Below are positions 16,175 to 24,283 of a stretch of 64,000 nucleotides of DNA, piece by piece; positions within the stretch are counted from its first letter, which is position 1, and each line of letters starts with the position of its first letter. Both the position numbers and the translations under genes were made by a program. The stretch covers positions 806,001-870,000 of the forward strand of contig NZ_FNFO01000002.1 of assembly GCF_900100765.1 (NCBI RefSeq). The letters are read 5' to 3'. Origin of the DNA: Catalinimonas alkaloidigena (lineage in GTDB: Bacteria; Bacteroidota; Bacteroidia; Cytophagales; Flexibacteraceae). Under the pieces are notes generated by a model that was not told where the DNA came from, ran no database searches, and saw nothing but the letters and a program-made list of their open reading frames with translations.

Positions 16175-16870
16175 TCATTCAATCCATTTCTTGATATCGC
16201 TCACAATTTTTGTTGTATCATCCCTTACCTCTTTTCCCGTATACCTAAGCACCTTAAAACCAAGCTCTTGTAGCTTTCTATCAATATTCCTATCTCTCAG
16301 TGCTTGATCTTCTGTTCTCTCGTGATAGGTATGGCCATCAGTATACACGCATAGCTTCGTATCACGCTTCTCTATATAGAAGTCAACGATAGTCATTACC
16401 TCTTTGAAGTTATTGTGTTTGTCTCTATATGTCTTTCCAGCTACTGAAATGCTTTTACCATACCAATTCAAGGGGTACTGTGGCTGGAAGCTTATGTATG
16501 ACTTTAAGAGTTCCAAATAAAGTTGTCTTTCAAGTGGGCTTTGCAATACAAACAGACATTGTTTACAGCTAGGAGTTAACTTATAGGCACAAGTTGAACA
16601 AAGGGAATCATCTTTGTAATGTTCATCTACTACTCGTGCCTGGTCTTCTGTAATCCTTAATACTTCTGCCGTACTAGTTGATTCTAGTATCGTATCTATC
16701 TCATTCCTTAACTTCAAGAGATCATCCCTACCACAAATAATGGTCTTATCCCATTGCTGCCCTTTCTCATGTAGTTGGAATAAATACCTAGTAAATTCTT
16801 CCTTCTCACTAGATAGCCCTAGTGAATCGTTCATCTTTATTTTTTTAATGTTTACAGGTATTATTCCCAT
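16175..16870 (-). CDS. Vsr/DUF559-like PD-(D/E)XK nuclease with Cys4 cluster
   Basis: 231 residues. A charged N-terminus is followed by a likely zinc knuckle, C91-x2-C94 and C102-x2-C105. The C-terminal Vsr/DUF559-type fold then reads E114 in SPLERQLYLELL, D163 (IVDFYI), YTDGHTYH (177-183), RDRNIDRKLQELGF and VLRYTGKEV. The usual IExDG Glu is replaced (VYTDG), as in nuclease tails attached to some helicases. It lies 96 bp downstream of another predicted nuclease gene on the same strand, and the two share one pair of border repeats, suggesting a two-gene system acting on DNA. Confidence 0.7.
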   Translation of the reverse strand: MGIIPVNIKKIKMNDSLGLSSEKEEFTRYLFQLHEKGQQWDKTIICGRDDLLKLRNEIDTILESTSTAEVLRITEDQARVVDEHYKDDSLCSTCAYKLTPSCKQCLFVLQSPLERQLYLELLKSYISFQPQYPLNWYGKSISVAGKTYRDKHNNFKEVMTIVDFYIEKRDTKLCVYTDGHTYHERTEDQALRDRNIDRKLQELGFKVLRYTGKEVRDDTTKIVSDIKKWIE

Positions 16871-16966
16871 ATCTCTTTAGTAAATCCTGACTATATGTAC
16901 TGATGGATTTTAATAGGGAGATAGCCTGAAAATACATGTGACAACCTCTCCATCTATATGATGTTA

Positions 16967-17836
16967 TTAATCAACTCGAATCCCGAATTTTAACAGCATC
17001 TTAGGAAGATGATCTTCCAGATTTTCAATGTGCCTATCATCGAGTTCAATAAGGTTGAGGTTGTTAGCAGCATAGACAGCTTGTTTTACTTTCTTACGCT
17101 CCTGATACTTTGCATCATTTTCTAAACCCCAATACTCGATGTAAAAAGGATTCTTGTTTACTTGATTAGGGACATAGAAATCAGAATATACATCTTCCTC
17201 CAGGGGCAACCTTCTTTCATAAGCATGAACGATCCCATAGTCATATAAGGCATTATCAATAATTACTTCAGCTCTAGAGCGTACTAGATGTCCATCCTTA
17301 GCGCGTAGATTGGCGGGAAACTTTTGCCTGAAGTCATTCAGCTCAGTACCTTGCTCAGTAGGCAGTTGTTCAGCATTACCTACAGAACGAAGGAGTACTT
17401 TGTGTGATAGTATATCAGTAGGCCACATCACGAAGGTTCCTCCTGACTGATGTTCTATTTGTACGCCTCTTACTTTCTTGCCTAGATCTGTGATTTCCCA
17501 ACCCTTCACTCCTTTTGCAATCCAGCCAATCTCAGCAAATACTAAGTTCATTCGCTGAGAGGATAAATCGAATTCCTTACCCACAGAAGTAGCATTGATC
17601 AGATCCTGCCTTGCAGTATTACTAAACTGTAAAGGATTGAAGTCAGGAGGCCATACAATGTATTGCCCATATTTATCACTGATAACCACCTCTCCACCAC
17701 ATTCTTCTCCTTTGCTGGTTAATACCCATTGATCTCCTTGACGTGAGATGAAGTTCTGATCAAAAAGTGTGTTGAATAATTCTCGACTTACAGTATCAAG
17801 TGTTTTGGCTAATGCTGAGGTGCTTATCTTTCTCAT
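16967..17836 (-). CDS. Tandem winged-helix protein with PD-(D/E)XK nuclease tail
   Basis: 289 residues. Two related ~60-residue N-terminal repeats (about 5-65 and 82-142), each with an SALAKTLD/TSVGKEFD-type helix-turn-helix start and a VWPPDF/MWPTDI end, look like duplicated winged-helix modules. The C-terminal nuclease (about 185-289) has E190 (RSRAEVIIDNAL), D219 (YSDFYVP), E234 (FYIEYWG) and a Lys-rich KKVKQAVY, the E-D-ExxW pattern of nuclease tails. It is the first gene of a two-gene module with the Vsr-like protein. The duplicated DNA-binding front may recognise the target; that is inference. Confidence 0.7.
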   Translation of the reverse strand: MRKISTSALAKTLDTVSRELFNTLFDQNFISRQGDQWVLTSKGEECGGEVVISDKYGQYIVWPPDFNPLQFSNTARQDLINATSVGKEFDLSSQRMNLVFAEIGWIAKGVKGWEITDLGKKVRGVQIEHQSGGTFVMWPTDILSHKVLLRSVGNAEQLPTEQGTELNDFRQKFPANLRAKDGHLVRSRAEVIIDNALYDYGIVHAYERRLPLEEDVYSDFYVPNQVNKNPFYIEYWGLENDAKYQERKKVKQAVYAANNLNLIELDDRHIENLEDHLPKMLLKFGIRVD

Positions 17837-17960
17837 AGTGATTATAGAGGTGATTCATAACAAGTCGCACAAGCTATGAAACAACGTCTACAAATCATCA
17901 GTGAAGTAATGTATTTGATAAAATCACCTAACCTCTACTAATGTAAATTCTAAGAGGTAT

Positions 17961-18001
17961 GTCTATCTAGTCCAAACTACTATGAATTAGACTCGATAGA
18001 C
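17961..18001 (+). repeat. Cassette-border palindrome copy 5
   Basis: GTCTATCTAGTCCAA at the left and AGACTCGATAGAC at the right, 41 nt long, 125 bp upstream of the winged-helix nuclease start. The remainder of 17837-18209 is AT-rich with no gene. Confidence 0.88.
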
Positions 18002-18209
18002 ACTATTAATAACGAATTGTTAGTAAGTGAGAGAATGGATAGTTATACTTTTACATAAAAAAACTTTAATAAAAGAAGCAACTTATAGACTATCAATGTT
18101 ATATATATTAAACAAATAATTAATTAAAAGAAGATATATCATTAATATATATAATATTAATCTCAAAGGATCTTTCATGTACTAAAACTCATCTCTCATA
18201 TGACGCTAT

Positions 18210-19049
18210 TTACAGTGTAATTATACGCTCCTTTGATATTGACTTAGATTTCATGCTAGAAAAGTTTGAGATATACTTTTCTAAGTTTTGTTTGTTTCCT
18301 GAATAACAAAATCCTCGACTATAATTAAACTCTCGATCATTAGATCGAATCCACTCAAAAGCCAGATCGTTATTTATAACTGTAAAGTCACTATCTGATA
18401 CTTTTTTCTGACTTGGCACATATACTAATGTACTTACTTTATGTAACGTGTTTTCGTAGTATTTGTCATGAAATTCGAGCATACTAATTAAACTATTCTT
18501 ATTATAAGAAGCATAGTCTTTTGATACAATGAAGATCCTAACAACTTCACCTCCTCTGTTCAAGATGTTTCTTTGAGGTTCAATAAATTCATTCATATAC
18601 TTACGATAAGGACATTTCTCACCCCAGACCTCGATATCTTTAGAATTGTTTATATTGTGAGTTGCCCAATATCTAACTGGAGTATTTTCTCTTACCAATG
18701 CATTTAAAACTTCAATTGTATAATCATCTAATTCATCAGGACTAAGTTCTATTCTGCCTGAAGTAAGCTCCTCTAGTGCCCGATTTATAGAGATGGCTTT
18801 TTTTATCCAAACAAGGTTTCTACATCTTACCTTATTAAACCTATTTGAAAGAAATTGCATAAATTGAGCCTTCGTAGCAATCTCAATTTGTCTGGTTTCT
18901 AGCCAAAGAAAAAAGGAACTTGATAGTAATGTAAAGTAAATAGTAGTAACCCCTACAAAAACTCTATTAAAAAAAAACAAACATAAAATAGAATAAAACG
19001 CTCCTAGTACTAAAGACACAATTACAAACCCATGTTTCTTTAGATCCAT
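18210..19049 (-). CDS. Two-TM membrane protein with unknown cytoplasmic domain
   Basis: 279 residues from the ATG at 19049; an in-frame ATG at 19121 would prepend a sequence unlike a normal N-terminus. Two hydrophobic helices (about 7-27 and 32-50) are followed by a ~225-residue soluble domain (NALVRENTPVRYWATHN, PYRKYMNEFIEPQRNIL, GGEVVRIFIVS, DLAFEWIRSND). I do not recognise the fold; it is loosely like PLD-type signalling domains but lacks HKD motifs. Two TM helices plus a soluble domain is the layout of many abortive-infection membrane effectors. It shares its cassette with the TIR-domain gene. Confidence 0.55.
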   Translation of the reverse strand: MDLKKHGFVIVSLVLGAFYSILCLFFFNRVFVGVTTIYFTLLSSSFFLWLETRQIEIATKAQFMQFLSNRFNKVRCRNLVWIKKAISINRALEELTSGRIELSPDELDDYTIEVLNALVRENTPVRYWATHNINNSKDIEVWGEKCPYRKYMNEFIEPQRNILNRGGEVVRIFIVSKDYASYNKNSLISMLEFHDKYYENTLHKVSTLVYVPSQKKVSDSDFTVINNDLAFEWIRSNDREFNYSRGFCYSGNKQNLEKYISNFSSMKSKSISKERIITL

Positions 19050-19227
19050 TATATTATAGTGTGCTAAGTAGACAAATACTATATAAACCTTATAACAGAA
19101 GCAATGTAAAAAAACTTTCATTCAATGCACCTTGGTTGTATAATATTTTTTTCATTTAAAGTTTAGTGAAATTTGTAATAATATTTACTGTTTAAATCTC
19201 GTAAGCGCAATTACTTACCACCTAAAG

Positions 19228-19237
19228 CCCCCCCCCC
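19228..19237 (+). repeat. Poly(C)10 tract
   Basis: Ten consecutive C in otherwise AT-rich DNA, in the gap between the two-TM gene (minus) and the 120-residue gene (plus), about 180 bp and 110 bp from their starts. It is a candidate slippage tract. Confidence 0.5.
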
Positions 19238-19347
19238 TTAACTATTCAACTTCCCCAACCGCCCCTTTTAAACAAAGCATCATCACCCCACAGCTATACT
19301 TAGCAGAAAGGTTCTGCCTTCGATCTAACAGATTAAAGTGTATAGCT

Positions 19348-19710
19348 ATGTTAACAGTAGTAGATTACAAACCTTGCAAAAACAAGGATGGGAAGAAATT
19401 CTTTATCCTGAAGTTGGAAGGGCATATTGAAATGGTGAAGTCCAAACAGTCAGGTAGGTACTATGCCACAAGAATCAAGACCACAATGGCCTGCACATTC
19501 AATGAGAAGAGTTGTAAGGAGATGCTTGGGAAGGAGATCCCAGGTAGGATCATAAAGGAGCAGGTAGAGCCTTATACGTACGTAATACCTGATACTAAGC
19601 GGGAGATCACTTTAGACTTCAGGTATTCGTATCAGCCTTCTTATCTGCCAGCAGGAGGTAGCTTGATAGCCATGCAGAGAGAGCTATTGAAGCTGAATTA
19701 TAATAACTAA
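19348..19710 (+). CDS. Small protein of unknown function (120 aa)
   Basis: 120 residues, rich in Lys and Tyr, without signal peptide or TM helix (VVDYKPCKNKDGKKFFILKL, then YYATRIKTTMACTF, then REITLDFRYSY). It is the only plus-strand gene in the cassette half of the element and is followed by its own terminator, so it is independently transcribed. No family recognised. Possible roles include an inhibitor, an immunity-like partner of its neighbours or a DNA-binding accessory; the sequence does not decide. Confidence 0.55.
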   Translation: MLTVVDYKPCKNKDGKKFFILKLEGHIEMVKSKQSGRYYATRIKTTMACTFNEKSCKEMLGKEIPGRIIKEQVEPYTYVIPDTKREITLDFRYSYQPSYLPAGGSLIAMQRELLKLNYNN

Positions 19711-19714
19711 CAGA

Positions 19715-19744
19715 AAAGGCAGTTCTAACAATGGAGCTGCCTTT
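19715..19744. terminator. Hairpin terminator
   Basis: AAAGGCAGTT (19715-19724) pairs with AGCTGCCTTT (19735-19744). It lies between the 120-residue gene and the convergent TIR gene. Confidence 0.65.
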
Positions 19745-19781
19745 AATCAAACATATTTTAATGTATCAGTGAACTATAAAA

Positions 19782-20906
19782 TTAATCGAATTCTCTTTTA
19801 ATAGTTGCAACGACATCACCAAATATTTCTTTTATGTTATTCTTGCTAAATCTTAACTGTTGAACACCATTAATATTAGAAAACTCTTCTGTGTCATTTT
19901 CCATTGCAACAATCGCTCTATTAAACCCTAGCTTTCCCTGAAATAATCCAATCTCATGGATTACATTCTGCCTTGCTCTCATTTTACCATCTTTTGTTTC
20001 ATCTTCTCCAGTCATTACCATAATCGCAAAAGTAGACTTGGTAGACATATCTTCTAATATATCTCTTATATGATGCCCAGCACGAGCACCAGATTCAAAG
20101 GCTTCAACCTTAATATTATGCAAATCACTAAGATGATCCTTCAATTCCCTCCATTGCTTATTTCCTCCATGGCCTATAAACACAACTATTTTGTCTTTTG
20201 CTATATCCTTTGATATTTCAACATGTGATTTAGACACCAATGATTCCACTTCTGAAAAAATTGATCTAACTAGATGTGCGAACGTTGAACGAACTATCAC
20301 CACTAGCTCAAATCTTGAATGGGAATCTAACCACAATGATACTTTAGAAGTAGATACGTTTATTGAAAATTCATCACACTCCTTATCATAGTAAGATAGA
20401 AAATCATTCAAATTTCCAAATTCCCATCTTTCGTTATTTCGTTTGGTCTTTAATGTTGAGTATTGTCCATCTTTAAAATGCTCTTCCAATAGAGATTTAA
20501 TGTCTCTTCTATCAATAAATACTCCTTTAAAGGTTTTGCCTTTCTGCAAACTATTACTAGGAGCATCCTCTTTCTCCTCTACAAAAATACTTTCATCAAG
20601 CAACTCTATAACACTGTCAATTAATTCTTTGTGTCCCTTAATTTCAATTTTAGTTTTGTGATTACTAAAATAATTGTATGCAAATGCGACACCTTTCCAG
20701 TAGATGTTTGCACCTATATATTTATATTTGAGATGAATTTTCGACTTAAGTTCCTCTATTGTATCAAATGTATATTCATCATTTTCTACTTCGATAGAAT
20801 AAGAAGATGAATATTTTTCACCTGATAGCTGCGAGATATGATCAATTAGGTTGTAAAAAGAGGTCAGTTCTAGCTTTTTCCTGTTATATGTTCTTGATAG
20901 TTTCAT
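19782..20906 (-). CDS. TIR-type (CAP12/Pycsar-like) effector with duplicated N-terminal domain
   Basis: 374 residues. The C-terminal ~135 residues (238-374) match the bacterial TIR-like nucleotide-binding type used as NAD-degrading effector: IVVFIGHGG (240-248), ARAGHHIRDIL, FAIMVMTGEDE, RARQNVIHEIGLFQGKLG with E318 as likely catalytic Glu, and FSNINGVQ. The N-terminus seems to hold two copies of a ~100-residue unit (about 10-110 and 127-228), each ending in a similar amphipathic helix. No cyclase or CD-NTase gene is nearby, so it is not a recognisable Pycsar or CBASS operon; the N-terminal repeat pair may itself be the sensor. It probably triggers cell arrest on phage infection. Confidence 0.75.
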   Translation of the reverse strand: MKLSRTYNRKKLELTSFYNLIDHISQLSGEKYSSSYSIEVENDEYTFDTIEELKSKIHLKYKYIGANIYWKGVAFAYNYFSNHKTKIEIKGHKELIDSVIELLDESIFVEEKEDAPSNSLQKGKTFKGVFIDRRDIKSLLEEHFKDGQYSTLKTKRNNERWEFGNLNDFLSYYDKECDEFSINVSTSKVSLWLDSHSRFELVVIVRSTFAHLVRSIFSEVESLVSKSHVEISKDIAKDKIVVFIGHGGNKQWRELKDHLSDLHNIKVEAFESGARAGHHIRDILEDMSTKSTFAIMVMTGEDETKDGKMRARQNVIHEIGLFQGKLGFNRAIVAMENDTEEFSNINGVQQLRFSKNNIKEIFGDVVATIKREFD

Positions 20907-21017
20907 AAGATCCAGTTCCGATTCAGTCTGATATATTTATTTTTGGTGAATATAAAGGCAAAGGTATTTATATTTGATTTGCTTTGATTCCCCATGTTCA
21001 GCACTATACAATTTGAT

Positions 21018-21058
21018 GTCTATCTAGTCCAAACCACAATAGATTGTATTAGATGGAC
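21018..21058 (+). repeat. Cassette-border palindrome copy 6
   Basis: GTCTATCTAGTCCAA at the left and TATTAGATGGAC at the right, 41 nt long, located between the TIR gene start and the stop of the 658-residue nuclease gene. Confidence 0.88.
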
Positions 21059-21109
21059 AATAAAATGAGACTTATATCATTTCAATAACTCACAATAATT
21101 ACTTCTGAT

Positions 21110-23086
21110 TTAATCTTTATATTGGATAGCTTCAGAGTAAATATCGCAATCCATAAAGTCAAAAGATAACTTGTTATTAGTATACTCAAACAGCCCTCTT
21201 AACTCATCAATAGCAGGAGGCGAGAAAAAGTACGACTTCATGTTTTTAGAGAAATCTTCTTCGCTTTTGTAATGTACCTTCTCAGATACTACTTTAATCA
21301 AAAAATCATCTCTTTCTGATTTCGAGGCAATAAAAGTACTTAATTTGCCAGAATTAAAATAAGAAGACAGCATAACATAATCAACAATAGCTACATTATC
21401 AAATATCCTTCCACTAAAATTAGGAAAATTAGTAACAACTATTGTAAGTATCTCTTTGCGCTCAATATCTCCAATATCTGATTTAAACTTATCAATATTT
21501 TTAATAACAAAGCTAGATTTTCTATTAATCTGTACAGCTCCATCTCTCAATCTTTTTAATGCATTATGCTCATCACGAGGGCCTAAGGGAAACTTAATAC
21601 ATTTTACTTCCCCAAAAACACATATATGCTTCAGATTAACTACAAAATCTATTTCTTCAAAACTTCCATCTTCTAACTTAAAAATTGCCTTGTCAGGGAT
21701 AGAATAATCATATCCTTTTTCATCCAACGCGTCTTTCAATTTATTTATAATTTTCTTCTCAAATAATTTGCCTCGAGTATCTAAATCCACACCCCCATCT
21801 TCTAACCATCTATCAATAAGCACAATATTATTTGAGTAAACTATGGGCAAAATTGGGCAAAGTAAGTCATCATTAACTTCAACAAGAGGATACTCCCAAA
21901 AATTAATTCTAGACTGGGATTCGTTTTTCACTAAATCAATAAACTCCGAAACTTGGACTTCAGTATATGTGGTTCTACTTATAAGATATTTTATTAGTGC
22001 TTTTCTTTTTATTTTGTATGGAAGCTTCTGGAAATCTTTTATAGCAAAAACCGAGTCGTCAACTATTTTGATATTCATCGCTTTTCTCAACAGAGATTGA
22101 AGAACATCAAATAGAGCATTTAAATCATACAAAGTTAAATTCGTGAAATTTGGTAAAGGATAGTTTTCTAAGAAGCTGTAGAAAGCACCTAAGAAGTTAA
22201 CATTGGATACATCAAAATATGTATCTTCAGCATCAATTCCATCTGATAATTCATAGTTAATGTAACCCTCATTTACTTCGATACTTGAAATGTGAGATTT
22301 CCTTTTATTGAGCAAGGATTGTTCCAATATTCGTTTACCTAGTAACTCGTTATTTTGGATGAGTGCCTTAGTTTTTAAATCAAATGCTAATGCATACTGC
22401 TGCATCCTAAAAAATCCAATATTATCCAATAGCAATTCTTCTCTATTTAGAGAACTAAATTGTATTTTTCTGCCACTCAGACTACTATATCCATCCCTCC
22501 AAACACATCTATCATATTCATTTTTTAATACAAAATAAAAAGTTGACACAACTTGCATCCTGAAAATATCACCTATTGTCTCTATATCTTCTCTAGATTC
22601 ACTTTCATTTATTTCCTCATCTTTGAAGTAGCGAGCATAATTTAACAAAATACCTACGCCATCAAGGTTGCTTTCCAAAGCTAATCCAGTGTTTATTTTT
22701 CCTATACTTGGATCAATTGATTCACTCTTATGCTTAAAATAGTCTTGAAGATTGATAATGTCTAAATTTGAAGTACTTTCTGATATATTTTTGGAAACGA
22801 TAAGTAGCTCTCTATTGAACGACGCGATGCTATAATTGAATAAGTCATCTATTGATATGCTTGATCTAAAAATATGTATTTTTAGAAAATTGAAAACCTT
22901 CTTAAAAGTTTCATGAAGTGCTTCTGCGACATTCAATGTCTCCAGCATTTTTAAACTTTCATCGTTAAATAATCTATCTTTAGCCAATTCTTTTATAATA
23001 GACTCAAATGCTTTCTTCTTATCAAAGTTATCGCTAAATGGATTGGCTTCCTTTTTTTTCAATAAAACTTTTCTTATTGGATTCAT
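21110..23086 (-). CDS. Large protein with C-terminal PD-(D/E)XK nuclease domain
   Basis: 658 residues. About 430 N-terminal residues are helical, acidic and unrecognised. A nuclease core follows: RGKLFEKKIINKL supplies the first acidic residue, EEIDFVV has Asp near 477, and FGEVKC has the ExK pair near 492-494. This is the archetypal D-ExK arrangement of restriction-type nucleases; a Gln/Arg-rich helix (GAVQINRKSSF) follows, as expected. The gene lies 46 bp after a DUF2726-like nuclease gene on the same strand within one pair of border repeats, so the two form a probable two-component nuclease system that I do not recognise. Confidence 0.65.
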   Translation of the reverse strand: MNPIRKVLLKKKEANPFSDNFDKKKAFESIIKELAKDRLFNDESLKMLETLNVAEALHETFKKVFNFLKIHIFRSSISIDDLFNYSIASFNRELLIVSKNISESTSNLDIINLQDYFKHKSESIDPSIGKINTGLALESNLDGVGILLNYARYFKDEEINESESREDIETIGDIFRMQVVSTFYFVLKNEYDRCVWRDGYSSLSGRKIQFSSLNREELLLDNIGFFRMQQYALAFDLKTKALIQNNELLGKRILEQSLLNKRKSHISSIEVNEGYINYELSDGIDAEDTYFDVSNVNFLGAFYSFLENYPLPNFTNLTLYDLNALFDVLQSLLRKAMNIKIVDDSVFAIKDFQKLPYKIKRKALIKYLISRTTYTEVQVSEFIDLVKNESQSRINFWEYPLVEVNDDLLCPILPIVYSNNIVLIDRWLEDGGVDLDTRGKLFEKKIINKLKDALDEKGYDYSIPDKAIFKLEDGSFEEIDFVVNLKHICVFGEVKCIKFPLGPRDEHNALKRLRDGAVQINRKSSFVIKNIDKFKSDIGDIERKEILTIVVTNFPNFSGRIFDNVAIVDYVMLSSYFNSGKLSTFIASKSERDDFLIKVVSEKVHYKSEEDFSKNMKSYFFSPPAIDELRGLFEYTNNKLSFDFMDCDIYSEAIQYKD

Positions 23087-23132
23087 AGTATTAGTTTATA
23101 CACTCACACAATTATTATATACAATATCAAAA

Positions 23133-24005
23133 TTAATTTACCGTATCTCTAATTAAGATTGAGAAGTCCTTCTCTGAAATAATTTTCCCTCTAGATCTTA
23201 TCCTGTATAACTTATGTCCAGCCAATCTAATTATATTATCTTTCATCTTGTCATTCTCAATCTGCTTGTCTGAATCATGAAAAATACTATCAAGCTCAAA
23301 AAAGTATTTAGGCTTATAAAACTCCTCTTGATCTAATACAACACAATCAATCAATGACCTGAAGAAGAAACTTCTCTCTTTTTGTTGTAGTAGCCCTTGA
23401 ATTGCTTCAAAGTTTATAATCGAACTCAGTGCAATATTTGGAAAAACAACATACATTGGGAATGCTTCCCTCAACGCTCTAAAGAATAAGTATTCTTGTT
23501 CAGATTTGAATAAACTTATTGTGTGATCTATTTCTGATTCTCCTTGTGTCTCTGTTAGATGAATGTAATCTGATTGCGAGTGTTTCACATTAACAGGCTG
23601 AGTTCTTTTAAACTCTTCTATCACCTGTTTACAAAAGAAATGACTGGGTAAGTTCTTTGCGTATTGATAAGCTTCTTTTAATCTTTCTGCTTCATAGTAT
23701 TCAGTAGCTAATTTAACTACCAACTTCTCAAAATCGTCTTTATCTAATTTGAAGTCAAAGCCAGGTGTCATATGTAGCAAATAAAATTGCTCTAAGTAGT
23801 GAACATGATTAGATTCACTTGAAAAGGATTTACCTAATATCAATTCCTTTATAAAAACATCTTCTAAGATTCTATTTGCGATAGGATCTTCCCTAATCTG
23901 CTTGTAGATCTTATTATTTTTGAATAGCTCTATAACTTCACGCCATAACTTTGCCTGAATTAATTTAAAGAGTTCTTCCCTATCGTATCTTGATATAACA
24001 TTCAT
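23133..24005 (-). CDS. DUF2726-like PD-(D/E)XK nuclease
   Basis: 290 residues. The N-terminal half is helical (about 1-135; TEYYEAERLKEAYQYA is reminiscent of a TPR). The C-terminal half resembles DUF2726: E171 (KSEQEYLFFRAL), VVFPNIALSSIINF, D220 (SLIDCVVLD), E237 (FFELDSIFH) and K253/K255 (NDKMKDNII). These form a complete E-D-ExD nuclease core of Vsr/DUF559 type. It is the promoter-proximal gene of a two-gene unit with the 658-residue nuclease; both carry intact-looking active sites, which is unusual and suggests either two cleavage activities or a heteromeric complex. Confidence 0.68.
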   Translation of the reverse strand: MNVISRYDREELFKLIQAKLWREVIELFKNNKIYKQIREDPIANRILEDVFIKELILGKSFSSESNHVHYLEQFYLLHMTPGFDFKLDKDDFEKLVVKLATEYYEAERLKEAYQYAKNLPSHFFCKQVIEEFKRTQPVNVKHSQSDYIHLTETQGESEIDHTISLFKSEQEYLFFRALREAFPMYVVFPNIALSSIINFEAIQGLLQQKERSFFFRSLIDCVVLDQEEFYKPKYFFELDSIFHDSDKQIENDKMKDNIIRLAGHKLYRIRSRGKIISEKDFSILIRDTVN

Positions 24006-24109
24006 TAGCTGAGTATAAAGAGGTTAAAAGTAGATCAGCCTGTTAATGTAATAGATGCCTAATTGCAAATCAACAGATTCATGAAATCTAATTAAATAAT
24101 ACAAGTGAA

Positions 24110-24150
24110 GTCTATCTAGTCCAAGCTACAACAGCCTTTACTAGATGGAC
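24110..24150 (+). repeat. Cassette-border palindrome copy 7
   Basis: GTCTATCTAGTCCAAG at the left and CTTTACTAGATGGAC at the right, 41 nt, 105 bp upstream of the DUF2726-like gene and the last copy before the right end of the element. Confidence 0.88.
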
Positions 24151-24207
24151 TCATGGTGTGTTCAGCTTTGAATGATGAAGGGGAAGGTACAAAAGTAAAT
24201 ATCAAAA

Positions 24208-24227
24208 TGTTGTACCTATGTTGTACC
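24208..24227 (+). promoter_or_regulatory. Right arm-type sites, two TGTTGTACC repeats
   Basis: TGTTGTACC at 24208-24216 and 24219-24227, identical to three copies near attL. A related inverted copy (GGTACAAAA) lies at 24185. Confidence 0.55.
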
Positions 24228-24237
24228 TACAAACAAA

Positions 24238-24270
24238 AATCCCTTGCAAGTAATTGACTTACAAGGGATT
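24238..24270. terminator. Strong hairpin next to attR
   Basis: AATCCCTTG (24238-24246) pairs with CAAGGGATT (24262-24270), with inner AAGT/ACTT pairing. T-rich DNA follows on neither side, so it is either an insulating terminator or a recombination-site feature. Confidence 0.5.
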
Positions 24271-24283
24271 ACTAATCAAGCTT

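Noticed and set aside
19782-20906. Pycsar or CBASS operon around the TIR gene
   Set aside because: No nucleotide cyclase or CD-NTase lies in the element; only the effector-type domain is shared.
11346-24150. The dispersed palindromes as a CRISPR array
   Set aside because: Copies are hundreds to thousands of bases apart with genes between, vary in sequence, and no cas genes are present.
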